A DNA stretch of 33,720 nucleotides from Eggerthellaceae bacterium (GCA_017440565.1 JAFSHA010000096.1:1-33720), one strand, 5' to 3'; positions 24,280 through 32,861 are shown, numbered from the stretch's first letter. Numbers and translations: made by a program. The notes: a model not told the origin generated them from the letters alone.

Positions 24280-26361
24280 CTAGATTGCCATCGAGGCTTC
24301 GAAGCCGCCCTTGACCGCCTCGAGAGTGCGATACACCTTGCCCTCCGGCGTCGTTGCGTCGCCGATAAGCTTGGCATTCGGGAAAGCCTTCACAATCTCG
24401 TCGTAGAGCTTCGTGTTGGCCTCGACTCCCAGCGAGGTGAGCACGGTGTCGCACTCAAGCAGCTGAACTTCGCCAGTCTCGAGGTTTTGAACCTTTGCAC
24501 CCTTCTTCGTCACCTCGACAAGCTTCGTGGAGGGCATAAGCTTCACGCCCTTCTTCTTTACCAGGTTGATAGTGGGGTTCTTATCGATGATGCCGATGCC
24601 GTTACCCATCTTCTTGGCCTCTTCGATGACCGTGATCTCACGGTTGTCGCACATTGCCTCGGCAACCTCGAGTCCGGCGAATCCGCCGCCCACAACCACG
24701 ACACGCTTGCCCACGATGGCGGTGGGGCCAGACGCCATGTTCAAGCCGAAGCGCATGAACTCAACGGTTCCTCCCTGAGCCTTGATGGCTGCCACGGCCG
24801 CCTTCCACAGCATGCCCTTGCCTTCCGGCACCTTCCCCGCGCACATTTCCTTGATATCCTCGGACTTCACGACGTTCTTGCCGTCGATGCCAGGCACGTC
24901 GAGCGCGATGATGCCACCACCGGGAGAAACGATGACCTCGTCAGGATTCAGAGCCGCAAGGGTCTCAGGCGTAATCTCGGTCTTGAGCTTGAGCGTGATG
25001 TTCTCGTGCAGCTTAACCTCTTCATTCCAATAAGAGACAAGCGGTTCGATCTTTGCGTTGAGTACCTGAGCCATGTTGAGCAGGCCGGCAACGCGATCGC
25101 TCTTGTCAACCAGCGTCACCTTGTGACCGCGAACGGCCGCCACACGCGCAGCCTCAAGACCACCTGGGCCCGCGCCCACCACGACCACATGCTTCGGCGC
25201 ATCAGCAGGCTTGTCCTCGGGAAGACCAAGCGCAATACCGCCCCACACGTTGGCGTTGACCGAGCACTGGCAAGGCTTACCAATGAAGATGTTGTCCAGG
25301 CAACGGCTGCATACGATACAGGGGCGAACCTGTTCAGGATGGCCAGCGGCAACCTTGGCGGCAGTGTAAGGATCGGCGATAAACTGACGAGCCATGCCCA
25401 CCGCGTCACCATAGCCTTCGTTGACGACCTTGTCGCACATATCAAGGCTGTTGATGCGCGTGCCGGGGAACACGGGCTTTGAGGTCACGGTCTTTACCTG
25501 CTTGGCCAGGTCGATAAACTCACCTTCGGGAACAATCTGGTTGGCTACCGGACGCGGCGCCTCATGGAAGCCCGCCTGAATGCTCCACGCATCAACGCCA
25601 TGCTTCTCGACGATGGGGATGATTTCAAGCGTATCCTCAATGCGATTGCCATTCGGCATCAAATCGTCAGCAGAAATGCGAACGAGAATGGGCATGTCTT
25701 CGCCGCAGGTGCGGTGAATTTCATCAATGATCTCGCACAGCAGTCGAGCGCGATTCTCAGCACTCCCACCATACTCATCGGTACGATGATTGGAATACTT
25801 CGAAAGGAATCGCATCACCATGTAACCGATGCCCGCATGAATCTCGATAATATCGATGCCGCAGTCCTTGGCGCGCTTAGCTGCCTCGCCATACTGCTTG
25901 ACTACGACAGCGATCTCCTCCTTCGTGTATTCACGTTCGGGCATGCCGACAAACGGGCCACTCGGAACATCCTTGGAAGGAGCGTAGGAAAGAAGCTCGA
26001 CGTCGCCATTCGGTCGCCACTCATAGCAAAGCTGCAGCTGAGCTGCAACCTTCGCGCCATGCTTGTGGCACGCCTCGGCAACACGCACCCATCCGGGGTT
26101 AAAGCAGTCGTCCCAAATGCCGCATGCGCCCGTGGTGGTGTGGTACTTGGGATGCGTGTCAAAACAGTCGCATACATAAGCGGAGCCAACCTCAATAAGG
26201 CCCACGCCGCCCTTGGCTCTCTGCTCGTAAAAGTCCACCAGATCATCGGAGATGTGGTAGTTATCAACCTTCTCGATGGTCATCGGCAGCATCACGAAAC
26301 GATTTCGCACCTCGACTTTGCCGATATTGAAGGGTTCCAGAAGTTTCTGATACTTTGCCAC
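24280..26361 (-). CDS. OYE-type FMN/4Fe-4S/FAD oxidoreductase (2,4-dienoyl-CoA reductase / BaiCD / TMADH-like)
   Basis: A 693-residue multi-cofactor reductase. Residues 1-345 are an Old Yellow Enzyme barrel binding FMN; Tyr180 (GIGYMVMRF) and His266 (GFHEAPR) match the Tyr/His pair of FadH. CIVCSRC (348-354) and Cys366 form the 4Fe-4S site in a CxxCxxC spacing, closer to trimethylamine dehydrogenase than to FadH's CxxCxxxC. A FAD Rossmann motif VVVVGAGPGGLE (392-403) and an NAD(P) motif VVVVGGGFAGLE (554-565) complete it. Relatives reduce enoates, dienoyl-CoA or bile-acid enones using NAD(P)H. First gene of an operon with ACAD4, divergent from the TetR gene. Confidence 0.9.
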   Translation of the reverse strand: MAKYQKLLEPFNIGKVEVRNRFVMLPMTIEKVDNYHISDDLVDFYEQRAKGGVGLIEVGSAYVCDCFDTHPKYHTTTGACGIWDDCFNPGWVRVAEACHKHGAKVAAQLQLCYEWRPNGDVELLSYAPSKDVPSGPFVGMPEREYTKEEIAVVVKQYGEAAKRAKDCGIDIIEIHAGIGYMVMRFLSKYSNHRTDEYGGSAENRARLLCEIIDEIHRTCGEDMPILVRISADDLMPNGNRIEDTLEIIPIVEKHGVDAWSIQAGFHEAPRPVANQIVPEGEFIDLAKQVKTVTSKPVFPGTRINSLDMCDKVVNEGYGDAVGMARQFIADPYTAAKVAAGHPEQVRPCIVCSRCLDNIFIGKPCQCSVNANVWGGIALGLPEDKPADAPKHVVVVGAGPGGLEAARVAAVRGHKVTLVDKSDRVAGLLNMAQVLNAKIEPLVSYWNEEVKLHENITLKLKTEITPETLAALNPDEVIVSPGGGIIALDVPGIDGKNVVKSEDIKEMCAGKVPEGKGMLWKAAVAAIKAQGGTVEFMRFGLNMASGPTAIVGKRVVVVGGGFAGLEVAEAMCDNREITVIEEAKKMGNGIGIIDKNPTINLVKKKGVKLMPSTKLVEVTKKGAKVQNLETGEVQLLECDTVLTSLGVEANTKLYDEIVKAFPNAKLIGDATTPEGKVYRTLEAVKGGFEASMAI

Positions 26362-26550
26362 GGAACAGCCCCTTTCACCTTGTTTGCTCGTCGCTCAACG
26401 GAGCGCGATCGTCTTAAGATCAATCGAAACGCTAGGGGAAATGCACGGAGCTGGTTTTCTCCTCGGTCTGCCTTGCCCCTTTGTCCAATTGGGAAGAAAG
26501 CCGAAACTCTCTTTACCGCTATTGTAGGAAGGAGCTGTTTTCCTATCGAT

Positions 26551-26564
26551 GGATAAGTTATCCG
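26551..26564. promoter_or_regulatory. operator-like palindrome GGATAAGTTATCC
   Basis: A perfect 6+1+6 palindrome (26551-26563) followed by G, so it contains the TTATCCG core found in two other divergent promoter regions of the block. Located between the reductase/ACAD4 operon and the TetR gene; the best candidate site for the TetR protein. Inferred. Confidence 0.5.
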
Positions 26565-26646
26565 TTTTGGTGGAATTTGAATTTCATTTACTATATAAAA
26601 ATCAAGTTTTAGGTGAATTTCAAATGACTGAATATTATTATTGCTA

Positions 26647-26688
26647 TTGATAATAAAACTATTAGAGATATATACTCACATTATGAGT
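26647..26688 (+). promoter_or_regulatory. promoter and operator-like repeat of the TetR gene
   Basis: -35 TTGATA (26647-26652) and -10 TATACT (26671-26676), spacer 18. An inverted repeat ACTCA-CATTA-TGAGT (26674-26688) overlaps the -10 end and predicted start site, an ideal place for autorepression. Confidence 0.5.
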
Positions 26689-26741
26689 AATTTGTCCTAT
26701 TGTATTAAAGAGAGTCTGTAACGCCAAACAAAGGGGAAGCC

Positions 26742-27422
26742 ATGCAGCGCAGAATCAAGAAGACAGAGAACGCCAGCGCCTTGGGCACCATGCTCACTTT
26801 TGCCGATGCGTTTGTCGAGCTATGCGAGGAAACGCCCCTTAAAAAGGTATCCATCAGCGACATCATTGAGCGCACAGGGAAGAACCGAAAAACGTTCTAC
26901 TATCATTTCGAAAACAAGGACTACCTCATTATCTGGATATTCCGCCACGACCTGAGCACGGCATTGAAAGCCCGTTTCTCCGAGTCGTCTCTCATCTACG
27001 AAGAACCCTCACCCGCTGCAACTTCACGTCTTCCCTTCTATATTCGTCAGAAGTCGGGGATTCGCTCGCTCAACCATGCGGAGTTCTTCGATTGCTTCGC
27101 CAGCGTCCTTGAATCACGCCGAAGCTTCTATTACCAGGCCCTCATGGAGACAGGACCCGGTTCGCTTCACTCTCATTTGTTCGATCTATACTCTCAGGCT
27201 TTCAAAAGCGACATTGACCTGGTTCTCTCCAACCGATATCTACCCAAACGAGAGATCGATTTTCTCGCCGAGTTTTACGCAAGTGCATTTCTCTCCTACT
27301 TTATCCGTAAATGCGGGCAGGCAAATCAACCTCTCCTGGGTACTGCGGGCGGCTTTGCAAACATTATCCACGGTTCGCTCGAGCATGCCATCAACAGCGC
27401 TCAACTTCGAAGGAACCTGTAG
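26742..27422 (+). CDS. TetR-family transcriptional regulator
   Basis: A 226-residue regulator. The N-terminal helix-turn-helix has TPLKKVSISDIIERTGKNRKTFYYHFENKDYLI (about 33-65), the standard TetR pattern of a DNA-binding helix followed by the FYYHF motif. The C-terminal 160 residues are helical and unrecognised, as usual for the ligand domain of TetR proteins. ATG 26742 follows AAAGGGGAAGCC. It is divergent from the reductase/ACAD4 operon and is probably the regulator of that operon. A wider role is suggested by the shared TTATCCGT motif. The ligand is likely an acyl-CoA or free acid of the pathway; inferred. Confidence 0.88.
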   Translation: MQRRIKKTENASALGTMLTFADAFVELCEETPLKKVSISDIIERTGKNRKTFYYHFENKDYLIIWIFRHDLSTALKARFSESSLIYEEPSPAATSRLPFYIRQKSGIRSLNHAEFFDCFASVLESRRSFYYQALMETGPGSLHSHLFDLYSQAFKSDIDLVLSNRYLPKREIDFLAEFYASAFLSYFIRKCGQANQPLLGTAGGFANIIHGSLEHAINSAQLRRNL

Positions 27423-27511
27423 GTAAGAATTCCGAAAAACCGAATACCTCCGCCCTCGGAAAGAGCCATTATGCTCCACGGGGGCTTCATTCTATCTACG
27501 ACTAGAAACGA

Positions 27512-27545
27512 GACGAGGCCCAGCTAGGGGGAGCTGGGCCTCGTC
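27512..27545 (+). terminator. hairpin after TetR gene, probable terminator
   Basis: 14-base perfect arms (27512-27525, 27532-27545) with a G-rich six-base loop, extended outward by AAACGA/TCGTTT-like pairing and ending in GTTTCG. It lies about 90 bases after the TetR stop codon. Confidence 0.65.
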
Positions 27546-27550
27546 GTTTC

Positions 27551-27584
27551 GAGGCGGTCGGGAGGAGGGAGGATCGACCGCCTC
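27551..27584 (+). other. second hairpin in tandem
   Basis: 10-base arms GAGGCGGTCG (27551-27560) and CGACCGCCTC (27575-27584) with a purine-rich loop, five bases after the previous hairpin. No U-run. It could be a backup terminator or part of a small RNA; no evidence for transcription. Confidence 0.4.
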
Positions 27585-27889
27585 TCGCCATCGCATTTAG
27601 GGGGAGAGAATCGATGGCTCGTTAAGAGAAGAAAGGAAATATGGCATCATGGAGAAATTCAGGGGGTTTCAATCTCCGCATTTCCTTGATTCTCAGAATA
27701 CGCTTTGTATGGTCGCTATAATACGGTTAATTATTCAAAACTGTTTCTATAATTGTTTTTGAATATATTAGTCTTCTTGAAACAATTATTATTTTAAGTA
27801 ATTTTACCCATCAATTTCTTATAAATGTCTTCTTTAGGAGACACGTTTGCATCACTCTAAAGAGACCGTGAGTAAACCCGACCACAACA

Positions 27890-27917
27890 GCGAGGGCCCG
27901 CAATGGCAGGCCCTCGC
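27890..27917 (-). terminator. hairpin after membrane-protein gene
   Basis: Nine-base arms GCGAGGGCC (27890-27898) and GGCCCTCGC (27909-27917), 24 bases past the stop codon on the minus strand. No clear U-run, so moderate support only. Confidence 0.55.
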
Positions 27918-27940
27918 TTCATCTGCTCTTTTACAATGCC

Positions 27941-30001
27941 CTAAACAACTTCCTCAGCTTCGGTTGAAGGATTGTCAACCGCTTCGGCCTCAGACTCAAC
28001 CCCAGATTCGGGAGCCGCTTCCGGTTCCGGCTCAGGCTCAGCCTCGCCCGATGCCGTCTCCTGGCCGCTCGCTTCTTCGATGGCGTAGGCCACATTCACC
28101 GTCGTACCTTCCAGATAGGTGAATGCAATGCGATCGCCCTCGTTATACGCGACAATGTCAAGCAGGCCGGGCATCGCGAAGTCGAATATGCCTTCGGCCT
28201 CCTCAAGGGTCACGTAGAAATGCGAGTTGCCCTCGATAACTGCCTGAGCAATGGTGCGGATGGTTCCCTCGGCCTCGAGCAAGTCGGGTGCGCCCGTCGC
28301 ACCGGTAATCACGCCATTGGTAGCCAGCAGGTTCTCGTAGTTCTTCTGGCACTCGGCAACCGTAGCGCCCGTGGCGACGTTCTGATAACGCTGAATGTCG
28401 ACCATGGCAAACTGCTTGACCACGCCGGCGCCGTCCTTCAGAGCCATGAAGTACGTCGGCTGGTTGTCCACGTTGATGAGCAGGGGGAACGTAGCCTCAT
28501 ATCCGAGGTCTTGCACCTGGCCCTCGGCCGAGAGCATGGCCGAGTCCTCGGTCGCGCCGGGAACGCTGTAGAAGTGAGACTCCTGCGTACGCTGGTTCAC
28601 CAGCACAAAGCCGATGATGGAGTTGTCGGCGGTAGCCGAAGTCACGCCAGAGTACACCCACACATCGTCGTCCTTGGCAATGTAGTTGTAGCCCAAACGT
28701 CCGTCGGTACCAGGCGTGGTACGCACGACGCCCTCCTGACCCAAGAACGAGTTGAGCCAGCCGTTGAGGTAGGTGCCGTACCAGTTGTACTGCTGAATAA
28801 GCAGATCAGCCGGGTAAACGCCATCAACCCACTGCGGGCATTCCTCAACCGCCAAGTCCTGGCACTCGCCCGTCGTAGCATCGCACAGAACCACGCGACT
28901 GACGGTAGCACCGCCGAACAGGCCGATAGTGTAATCACGCACAGGGCAGATCCACCAGGCATGGCCCTCTTCGTCAATCTCGAACGACTTGTCATCGAAA
29001 ATATAGAAGGGGTACTTCAGCTGCACGTGACGGTCGATGTTGCGGAACAGCGGCTCAGACTGCGAATAATGGATGGGGCTATCGCCCAAACGCACGATCT
29101 CGGCATCCTGCGTTGTCATATCGACCAAAGAATACGCCGGGATGCCGCCCTCGCGGTTCGTAAACCATTTGAACAGGTCGGCGTAGCCAAGCGGGCTTAC
29201 GCGCACGGGCGTGCCCTGGTAGTTGATCTGGCTGTACATGGGCGAGATCTCGAACTGGCTTACGTATTCGGGGATGGAGCCCATCTCGCGGTTGCCGTAC
29301 AGGATGGCCGACTCGCGGTCGATGACCGGGATCTCGGAGTAGTTGACCTCTTGAATGTCCTCGGCAAACTCAAGCGTATCGGTCTCCAGAACGCTTGCGT
29401 ACTTGGCCGCGTTGCCCGGGATGATGGGCAGCGAAAGTAGCGCGCCGATGACGCCCACCGCAGCCAGCGCAACGGGAACGTAGGAGAGGATCTTGAACGT
29501 CTTCGCCTTTCCGGGGCTTGGCGCCGTGCGCTCATCGCCCTTCGCGTAACCATGCGACTTCCACACGAAGAAAAGGAACAGCGGCAGCAAAATGACGATA
29601 GCCACAGCCATCCACGTATCGACGCTGTGGATGCTTATAGGCGGATGGAACCACCAGTACGCCACGGCCAGTGCAAGCACGGCAACGATGGCCAGCAAAA
29701 CAAGAGCCTTTTTGCTGAAGCCCTTGAGCTTGTCCATGAACGAGAGGTCAAAATGGATCTGCCCGCCGCCATTGCCGCCAGCGGCGCCACCTGCCCCTTG
29801 GCCGCCGCCGAAGGGGTTGCCGCCGAAGGGGTTAGCGCCTCCGTCGAACGGAGAACCGCTTCCCGCACCCGGAGCGCTTCCGCCAGCACCCGCAGAGCCA
29901 CCGGCAGCGCTTGCACCGCCCTGACCCCCGATGTCTCCCGTGTTGACACCTGACTGCTTGAGGGCCTCAAGCAGGGCGTCAATTCCCGATGTTTGCTTCA
30001 C
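27941..30001 (-). CDS. large membrane-anchored protein of unknown function, Gly-rich N-terminus and acidic C-terminal tail
   Basis: 686 residues, no assignable function. Order: a short N-terminal segment (1-23), a Gly/Ala/Pro-rich low-complexity stretch (24-80) with repeated NPFGG units, and three hydrophobic helices at about 98-117, 129-148 and 172-194. A long extracytoplasmic or cytoplasmic domain (200-640) follows, with blocks such as NREMGSIPEYVSQFEIS, GIPAYSLVDMTTQDAEIV and WWICPVRDYTIGLFGG. A Glu/Pro-rich tail runs from about 640 to 686. The central blocks recall a conserved family in Firmicutes and Coriobacteriia, sometimes labelled CvpA-like, though I see no CvpA relation. It lies between aconitase and the TetR region with its own terminator. 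GAAAGAGGATATC precedes the ATG. Confidence 0.8.
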   Translation of the reverse strand: MKQTSGIDALLEALKQSGVNTGDIGGQGGASAAGGSAGAGGSAPGAGSGSPFDGGANPFGGNPFGGGQGAGGAAGGNGGGQIHFDLSFMDKLKGFSKKALVLLAIVAVLALAVAYWWFHPPISIHSVDTWMAVAIVILLPLFLFFVWKSHGYAKGDERTAPSPGKAKTFKILSYVPVALAAVGVIGALLSLPIIPGNAAKYASVLETDTLEFAEDIQEVNYSEIPVIDRESAILYGNREMGSIPEYVSQFEISPMYSQINYQGTPVRVSPLGYADLFKWFTNREGGIPAYSLVDMTTQDAEIVRLGDSPIHYSQSEPLFRNIDRHVQLKYPFYIFDDKSFEIDEEGHAWWICPVRDYTIGLFGGATVSRVVLCDATTGECQDLAVEECPQWVDGVYPADLLIQQYNWYGTYLNGWLNSFLGQEGVVRTTPGTDGRLGYNYIAKDDDVWVYSGVTSATADNSIIGFVLVNQRTQESHFYSVPGATEDSAMLSAEGQVQDLGYEATFPLLINVDNQPTYFMALKDGAGVVKQFAMVDIQRYQNVATGATVAECQKNYENLLATNGVITGATGAPDLLEAEGTIRTIAQAVIEGNSHFYVTLEEAEGIFDFAMPGLLDIVAYNEGDRIAFTYLEGTTVNVAYAIEEASGQETASGEAEPEPEPEAAPESGVESEAEAVDNPSTEAEEVV

Positions 30002-30052
30002 GATATCCTCTTTCCTTCGGATAAACTGCTTTGGCGTCCATTGTAAAGCACG

Positions 30053-30081
30053 GCGCCCAGCCCCTCTTTGAGGCTGGGCGC
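30053..30081 (-). terminator. terminator after aconitase
   Basis: 10-base arms GCGCCCAGCC (30053-30062) and GGCTGGGCGC (30072-30081) in the 168-base gap between acnA and the membrane-protein gene; the minus strand continues CGTGCTTTAC, a weak U-rich tail. Confidence 0.6.
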
Positions 30082-30169
30082 ACTATCACACATTCGTCAA
30101 GTTAGCGGCTCACTATAATACGCAAACCACCAGCTTGTGAGGCCTTTTCAACGAAGTGGGTCCCTTTGG

Positions 30170-32824
30170 CTAACGAGCAGAAAGCTCCCTCAGAACGTAC
30201 TGGAGAATTCCACCGTTCTCGTAGTAACGCCCCTCGGTCGGGGTGTCGATACGCACCCGCGCGTTGAAGACCACTGTCGATCCGTCGGCCTTCTCCGCGC
30301 GTACCTCGACCAAAGCAGGTTCGGGAAGCCCCTTTGAAAAGTCGATGTCAGCCACATTGAATACCTCTGAACCGTCAAGGCCCAAGGCTTCGACGTTTTC
30401 CCCACCCTCGAACTGCAGCGGCAGGATGCCCATGCCAATCAGGTTAGAGCGGTGAATGCGCTCGAAGCTCTCGGCGATAACGGCGCGTACACCCAGCAAA
30501 GCAGGGCCCTTTGCCGCCCAGTCACGCGAGGATCCGCTTCCGTACATCTTTCCCGCCAAAACAACAGAGGGCACGTCAGCTTCGGCGTACGCAACCGAGG
30601 CGTCGTAGAGCGCCACGACCTGCCCCGTTGCGAAATCACGCGTCCAACCGCCCTTCCTCCCATCAGCAAGCAGGTTGACGAGCTTCACATTGGCGAACGT
30701 GCCGCGCATCATGACTTCGTGATTGCCTCGCCTGCTTCCATACGTGTTGAAATCAGCTGCGGCCACGCCACGCTCCTCAAGATAGCGCGCCGCGGGCGAG
30801 TCAAGCGCAATGGAGCCAGCCGGTGAAATATGATCAGTCGTGATAAAGTCACCGAAGCAGCCGATAGCACGCGCACCCTGGACAGCGGCCGGTGCCGCAA
30901 CCTCACGCGTCATGCCGTCGAAGTACGGAGGGCGGCGCACATAAGTCGACTGCTCGTTCCAGGAAAACACATCGCTCGCCTCAGCGGAAAGGGCCTTCCA
31001 CGCCTCATCTCCCTCGTAGATACCGCGCGTTCCCTCCGCATACAGCTCTGCCGTCACGAAACGGCTCGTCAGCTTCGCCACTTCACTTGCCTCGGGCACG
31101 ATGTCGGCATAGTAGACCGGCGCTCCCTGCATGTCGTAGCCCAAGGGAACCGACATCAAATCGATGTCCATGGTACCCGCGATCGCATACGCAATCACAT
31201 TCGCCGGAGCCGTCAAATAGTTCTGCGAAACATCCGGCGAGATACGCCCCTCGAAATTTCGGTTACCTGACAGCACGCTGGCCAGCTCGATCTTATCAGC
31301 CACCTCGTGCATCGCATCCATAATGGAGCCCGAATTGCCGATGCAGCTCATGCAACCGAAACCGCATGTGTAAAAGCCCAGCTGACGCAGAGGCTCCAGC
31401 AGACCTGCTCGCTCAAGCAAAAGCTCGGTCGCGCGACTTCCAGGAGCGAGAATGGTCTTCACCCAAGGCTTCGGAGAAAGTCCCCGCGCGGCGGCATTGC
31501 GCGCCATAAGACCTGCCGCCAACATCATGGCAGGATCGGTGGCCGTCGTGCAGCTTGTCACCGCAGCGATAGCCAATGCGCCATGCGTAAGCTCGTAGTC
31601 CTCACCCAGAATGCTCACGTTCACGCAGTCGCCCTTGTCAAGCCCGCGCTCCTGGCAAATCTCATCAAAACGCTTCCCCATGCGAGAAAGCTCGATACGA
31701 TCATGCGGACGCGACGGACCGGCCAAAGCCGGCTTCACCGTCGAAAGATCAAGCGTCAATACATCTGCGTACTTTCTCTTAGCCGCACCCTCTGCGCCCC
31801 AGAAACCCTGAGCCTTCGCATAGGCCTCGACAAGAGCCAGCTGACGTTCATCACGACCCGTAAGACGCAGGTATTCGATGGTGTTCTCGTCCACAGGGAA
31901 CAGAGTGCACGTACAGCCGTATTCCGGCGTCATGTTGGCGATGCAGGAGCGCTGCGTTGCCGAAAGAGCGGTAACGCCTTCACCAAAGCACTCGACAAAG
32001 CACCCTACCACGCCCTTGGCGCGCAGCATCTGAGCAAAGGCAAGTGCGACATCCATGGCCGAAACGCCATCCTGCAACGAACCTGTAAGCTCCACGCCTA
32101 TGACACGCGGAACGAGCGTGGTGATTGGCTGGCCCAAAGCAGCGGCCTCAGCCTCAATGCCACCGACGCCCCAGCCCAAAACGCCAATTCCGTTTGCCGT
32201 AGGCGTATGGCTATCGGTTCCCACCAGCGTGTCAAAATAGGCAACAGGACGGCCCTCGCCCTGCGCGCAGAAAGCCACCTGAGCGAACTGCTCAATATTC
32301 AGCTGATGGCAAATACCCATTCCCGGCGGTACGATGCGAACGTTCTCAAAGGACTCCTGCGCCCACTTCAAAAACTCGTAACGCTCGAGATTGCGCTCGT
32401 ACTCTAACTTCATGTTTGCATCAAGAGCTGCCGCGCAACCCGCAACGTCGGCGATGACCGAATGATCGATCACGAGGTCGCAGGGAACCTGCGGGTTGAT
32501 CTTTTTCGGATCGCCGCCCAGCTCGGCGCATGCCTCGCGCATAACGGCGAAATCAACGAAGACGGGGACGCCCGTAAAATCCTGAAACAGCACACGCGCC
32601 GGCGCAAACTCAAGCTCTTCGCCCACTTCACCTGCACGTGCCGCATTCACAATACGCTCTGCCATGGAAAGCGCCTGCTCGCGCGAAGGCGCGTTGCGCA
32701 ACACGTTCTCAAGAAGAACCGTCAACGAATACGGAAGAACTTCATGCCCCTCCACCGCAGACACGGGATAATACTCATATTCAGCGTCGCCAACGGTCAA
32801 GACCGCAGCAAAAGAACGATCCAT
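30170..32824 (-). CDS. acnA: aconitate hydratase A
   Basis: An 884-residue aconitase interconverting citrate and isocitrate. The 4Fe-4S ligands are visible in TSCTTATDPAMM and GCMSCIGNSG. DTLVGTDSHTPTANGIGVLGWGVGGIEAEA lies in the N-terminal half, and YGSRRGNHEVMMRGTFAN plus YGSGSSRDWAAKGP are the C-terminal swivel-domain substrate-binding motifs. The frame extends 42 codons upstream without family resemblance; ATG 32824, six bases after GAGGAGG, matches the usual AcnA start MDRSFAAV-like. It follows the HEAT-like gene by 37 bases, so they share a transcript. Role: oxidative or reductive TCA steps for glutamate supply. Confidence 0.95.
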   Translation of the reverse strand: MDRSFAAVLTVGDAEYEYYPVSAVEGHEVLPYSLTVLLENVLRNAPSREQALSMAERIVNAARAGEVGEELEFAPARVLFQDFTGVPVFVDFAVMREACAELGGDPKKINPQVPCDLVIDHSVIADVAGCAAALDANMKLEYERNLERYEFLKWAQESFENVRIVPPGMGICHQLNIEQFAQVAFCAQGEGRPVAYFDTLVGTDSHTPTANGIGVLGWGVGGIEAEAAALGQPITTLVPRVIGVELTGSLQDGVSAMDVALAFAQMLRAKGVVGCFVECFGEGVTALSATQRSCIANMTPEYGCTCTLFPVDENTIEYLRLTGRDERQLALVEAYAKAQGFWGAEGAAKRKYADVLTLDLSTVKPALAGPSRPHDRIELSRMGKRFDEICQERGLDKGDCVNVSILGEDYELTHGALAIAAVTSCTTATDPAMMLAAGLMARNAAARGLSPKPWVKTILAPGSRATELLLERAGLLEPLRQLGFYTCGFGCMSCIGNSGSIMDAMHEVADKIELASVLSGNRNFEGRISPDVSQNYLTAPANVIAYAIAGTMDIDLMSVPLGYDMQGAPVYYADIVPEASEVAKLTSRFVTAELYAEGTRGIYEGDEAWKALSAEASDVFSWNEQSTYVRRPPYFDGMTREVAAPAAVQGARAIGCFGDFITTDHISPAGSIALDSPAARYLEERGVAAADFNTYGSRRGNHEVMMRGTFANVKLVNLLADGRKGGWTRDFATGQVVALYDASVAYAEADVPSVVLAGKMYGSGSSRDWAAKGPALLGVRAVIAESFERIHRSNLIGMGILPLQFEGGENVEALGLDGSEVFNVADIDFSKGLPEPALVEVRAEKADGSTVVFNARVRIDTPTEGRYYENGGILQYVLRELSAR

Positions 32825-32861
32825 AGCAGACCTCCTCTTGTTATTGCCTTGTAAGAACAAA

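Larger units (their letters stand above)
26362..26741. other. divergent intergenic region, OYE-type reductase / TetR
   Basis: 380 bases without a gene, strongly AT-rich between about 26560 and 26710. It holds the palindrome at 26551-26563, a TetR promoter (26647-26676) and an inverted repeat over the predicted TetR start site (26674-26688). The stretch 26362-26540 shows only the reductase ribosome-binding site (AAGGGG). Confidence 0.55.
27423..27940. other. intergenic region with tandem hairpins
   Basis: 518 bases with no convincing gene. The left part has two consecutive hairpins (27512-27545 and 27551-27584). The middle (27700-27840) is AT-rich and featureless. The right end has the terminator of the membrane-protein gene (27890-27917). 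A 26-codon ORF at 27641-27721 with a GAAAGGAA upstream exists but has no recognisable content. Confidence 0.5.

Noticed and set aside
23030-25482. Two plus-strand ORFs of over 400 codons opposite ACAD4 and the OYE-type reductase
   Set aside because: Complementary-strand shadows of two well-supported enzymes; Leu/His/Asp-rich composition without motifs.
24280-26361. Bile-acid 7-dehydroxylation (bai) operon
   Set aside because: Only the BaiCD-like reductase and general CoA enzymes are present; no BaiE-type dehydratase, BaiA or BaiB/G arrangement is visible.
27641-27721. 26-codon ORF with GAAAGGAA upstream
   Set aside because: Too short and without recognisable features; kept only as a note in the intergenic entry.
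28220-29440. 406-codon plus-strand ORF opposite the large membrane protein
   Set aside because: Shadow frame; composition and lack of motifs argue against coding.
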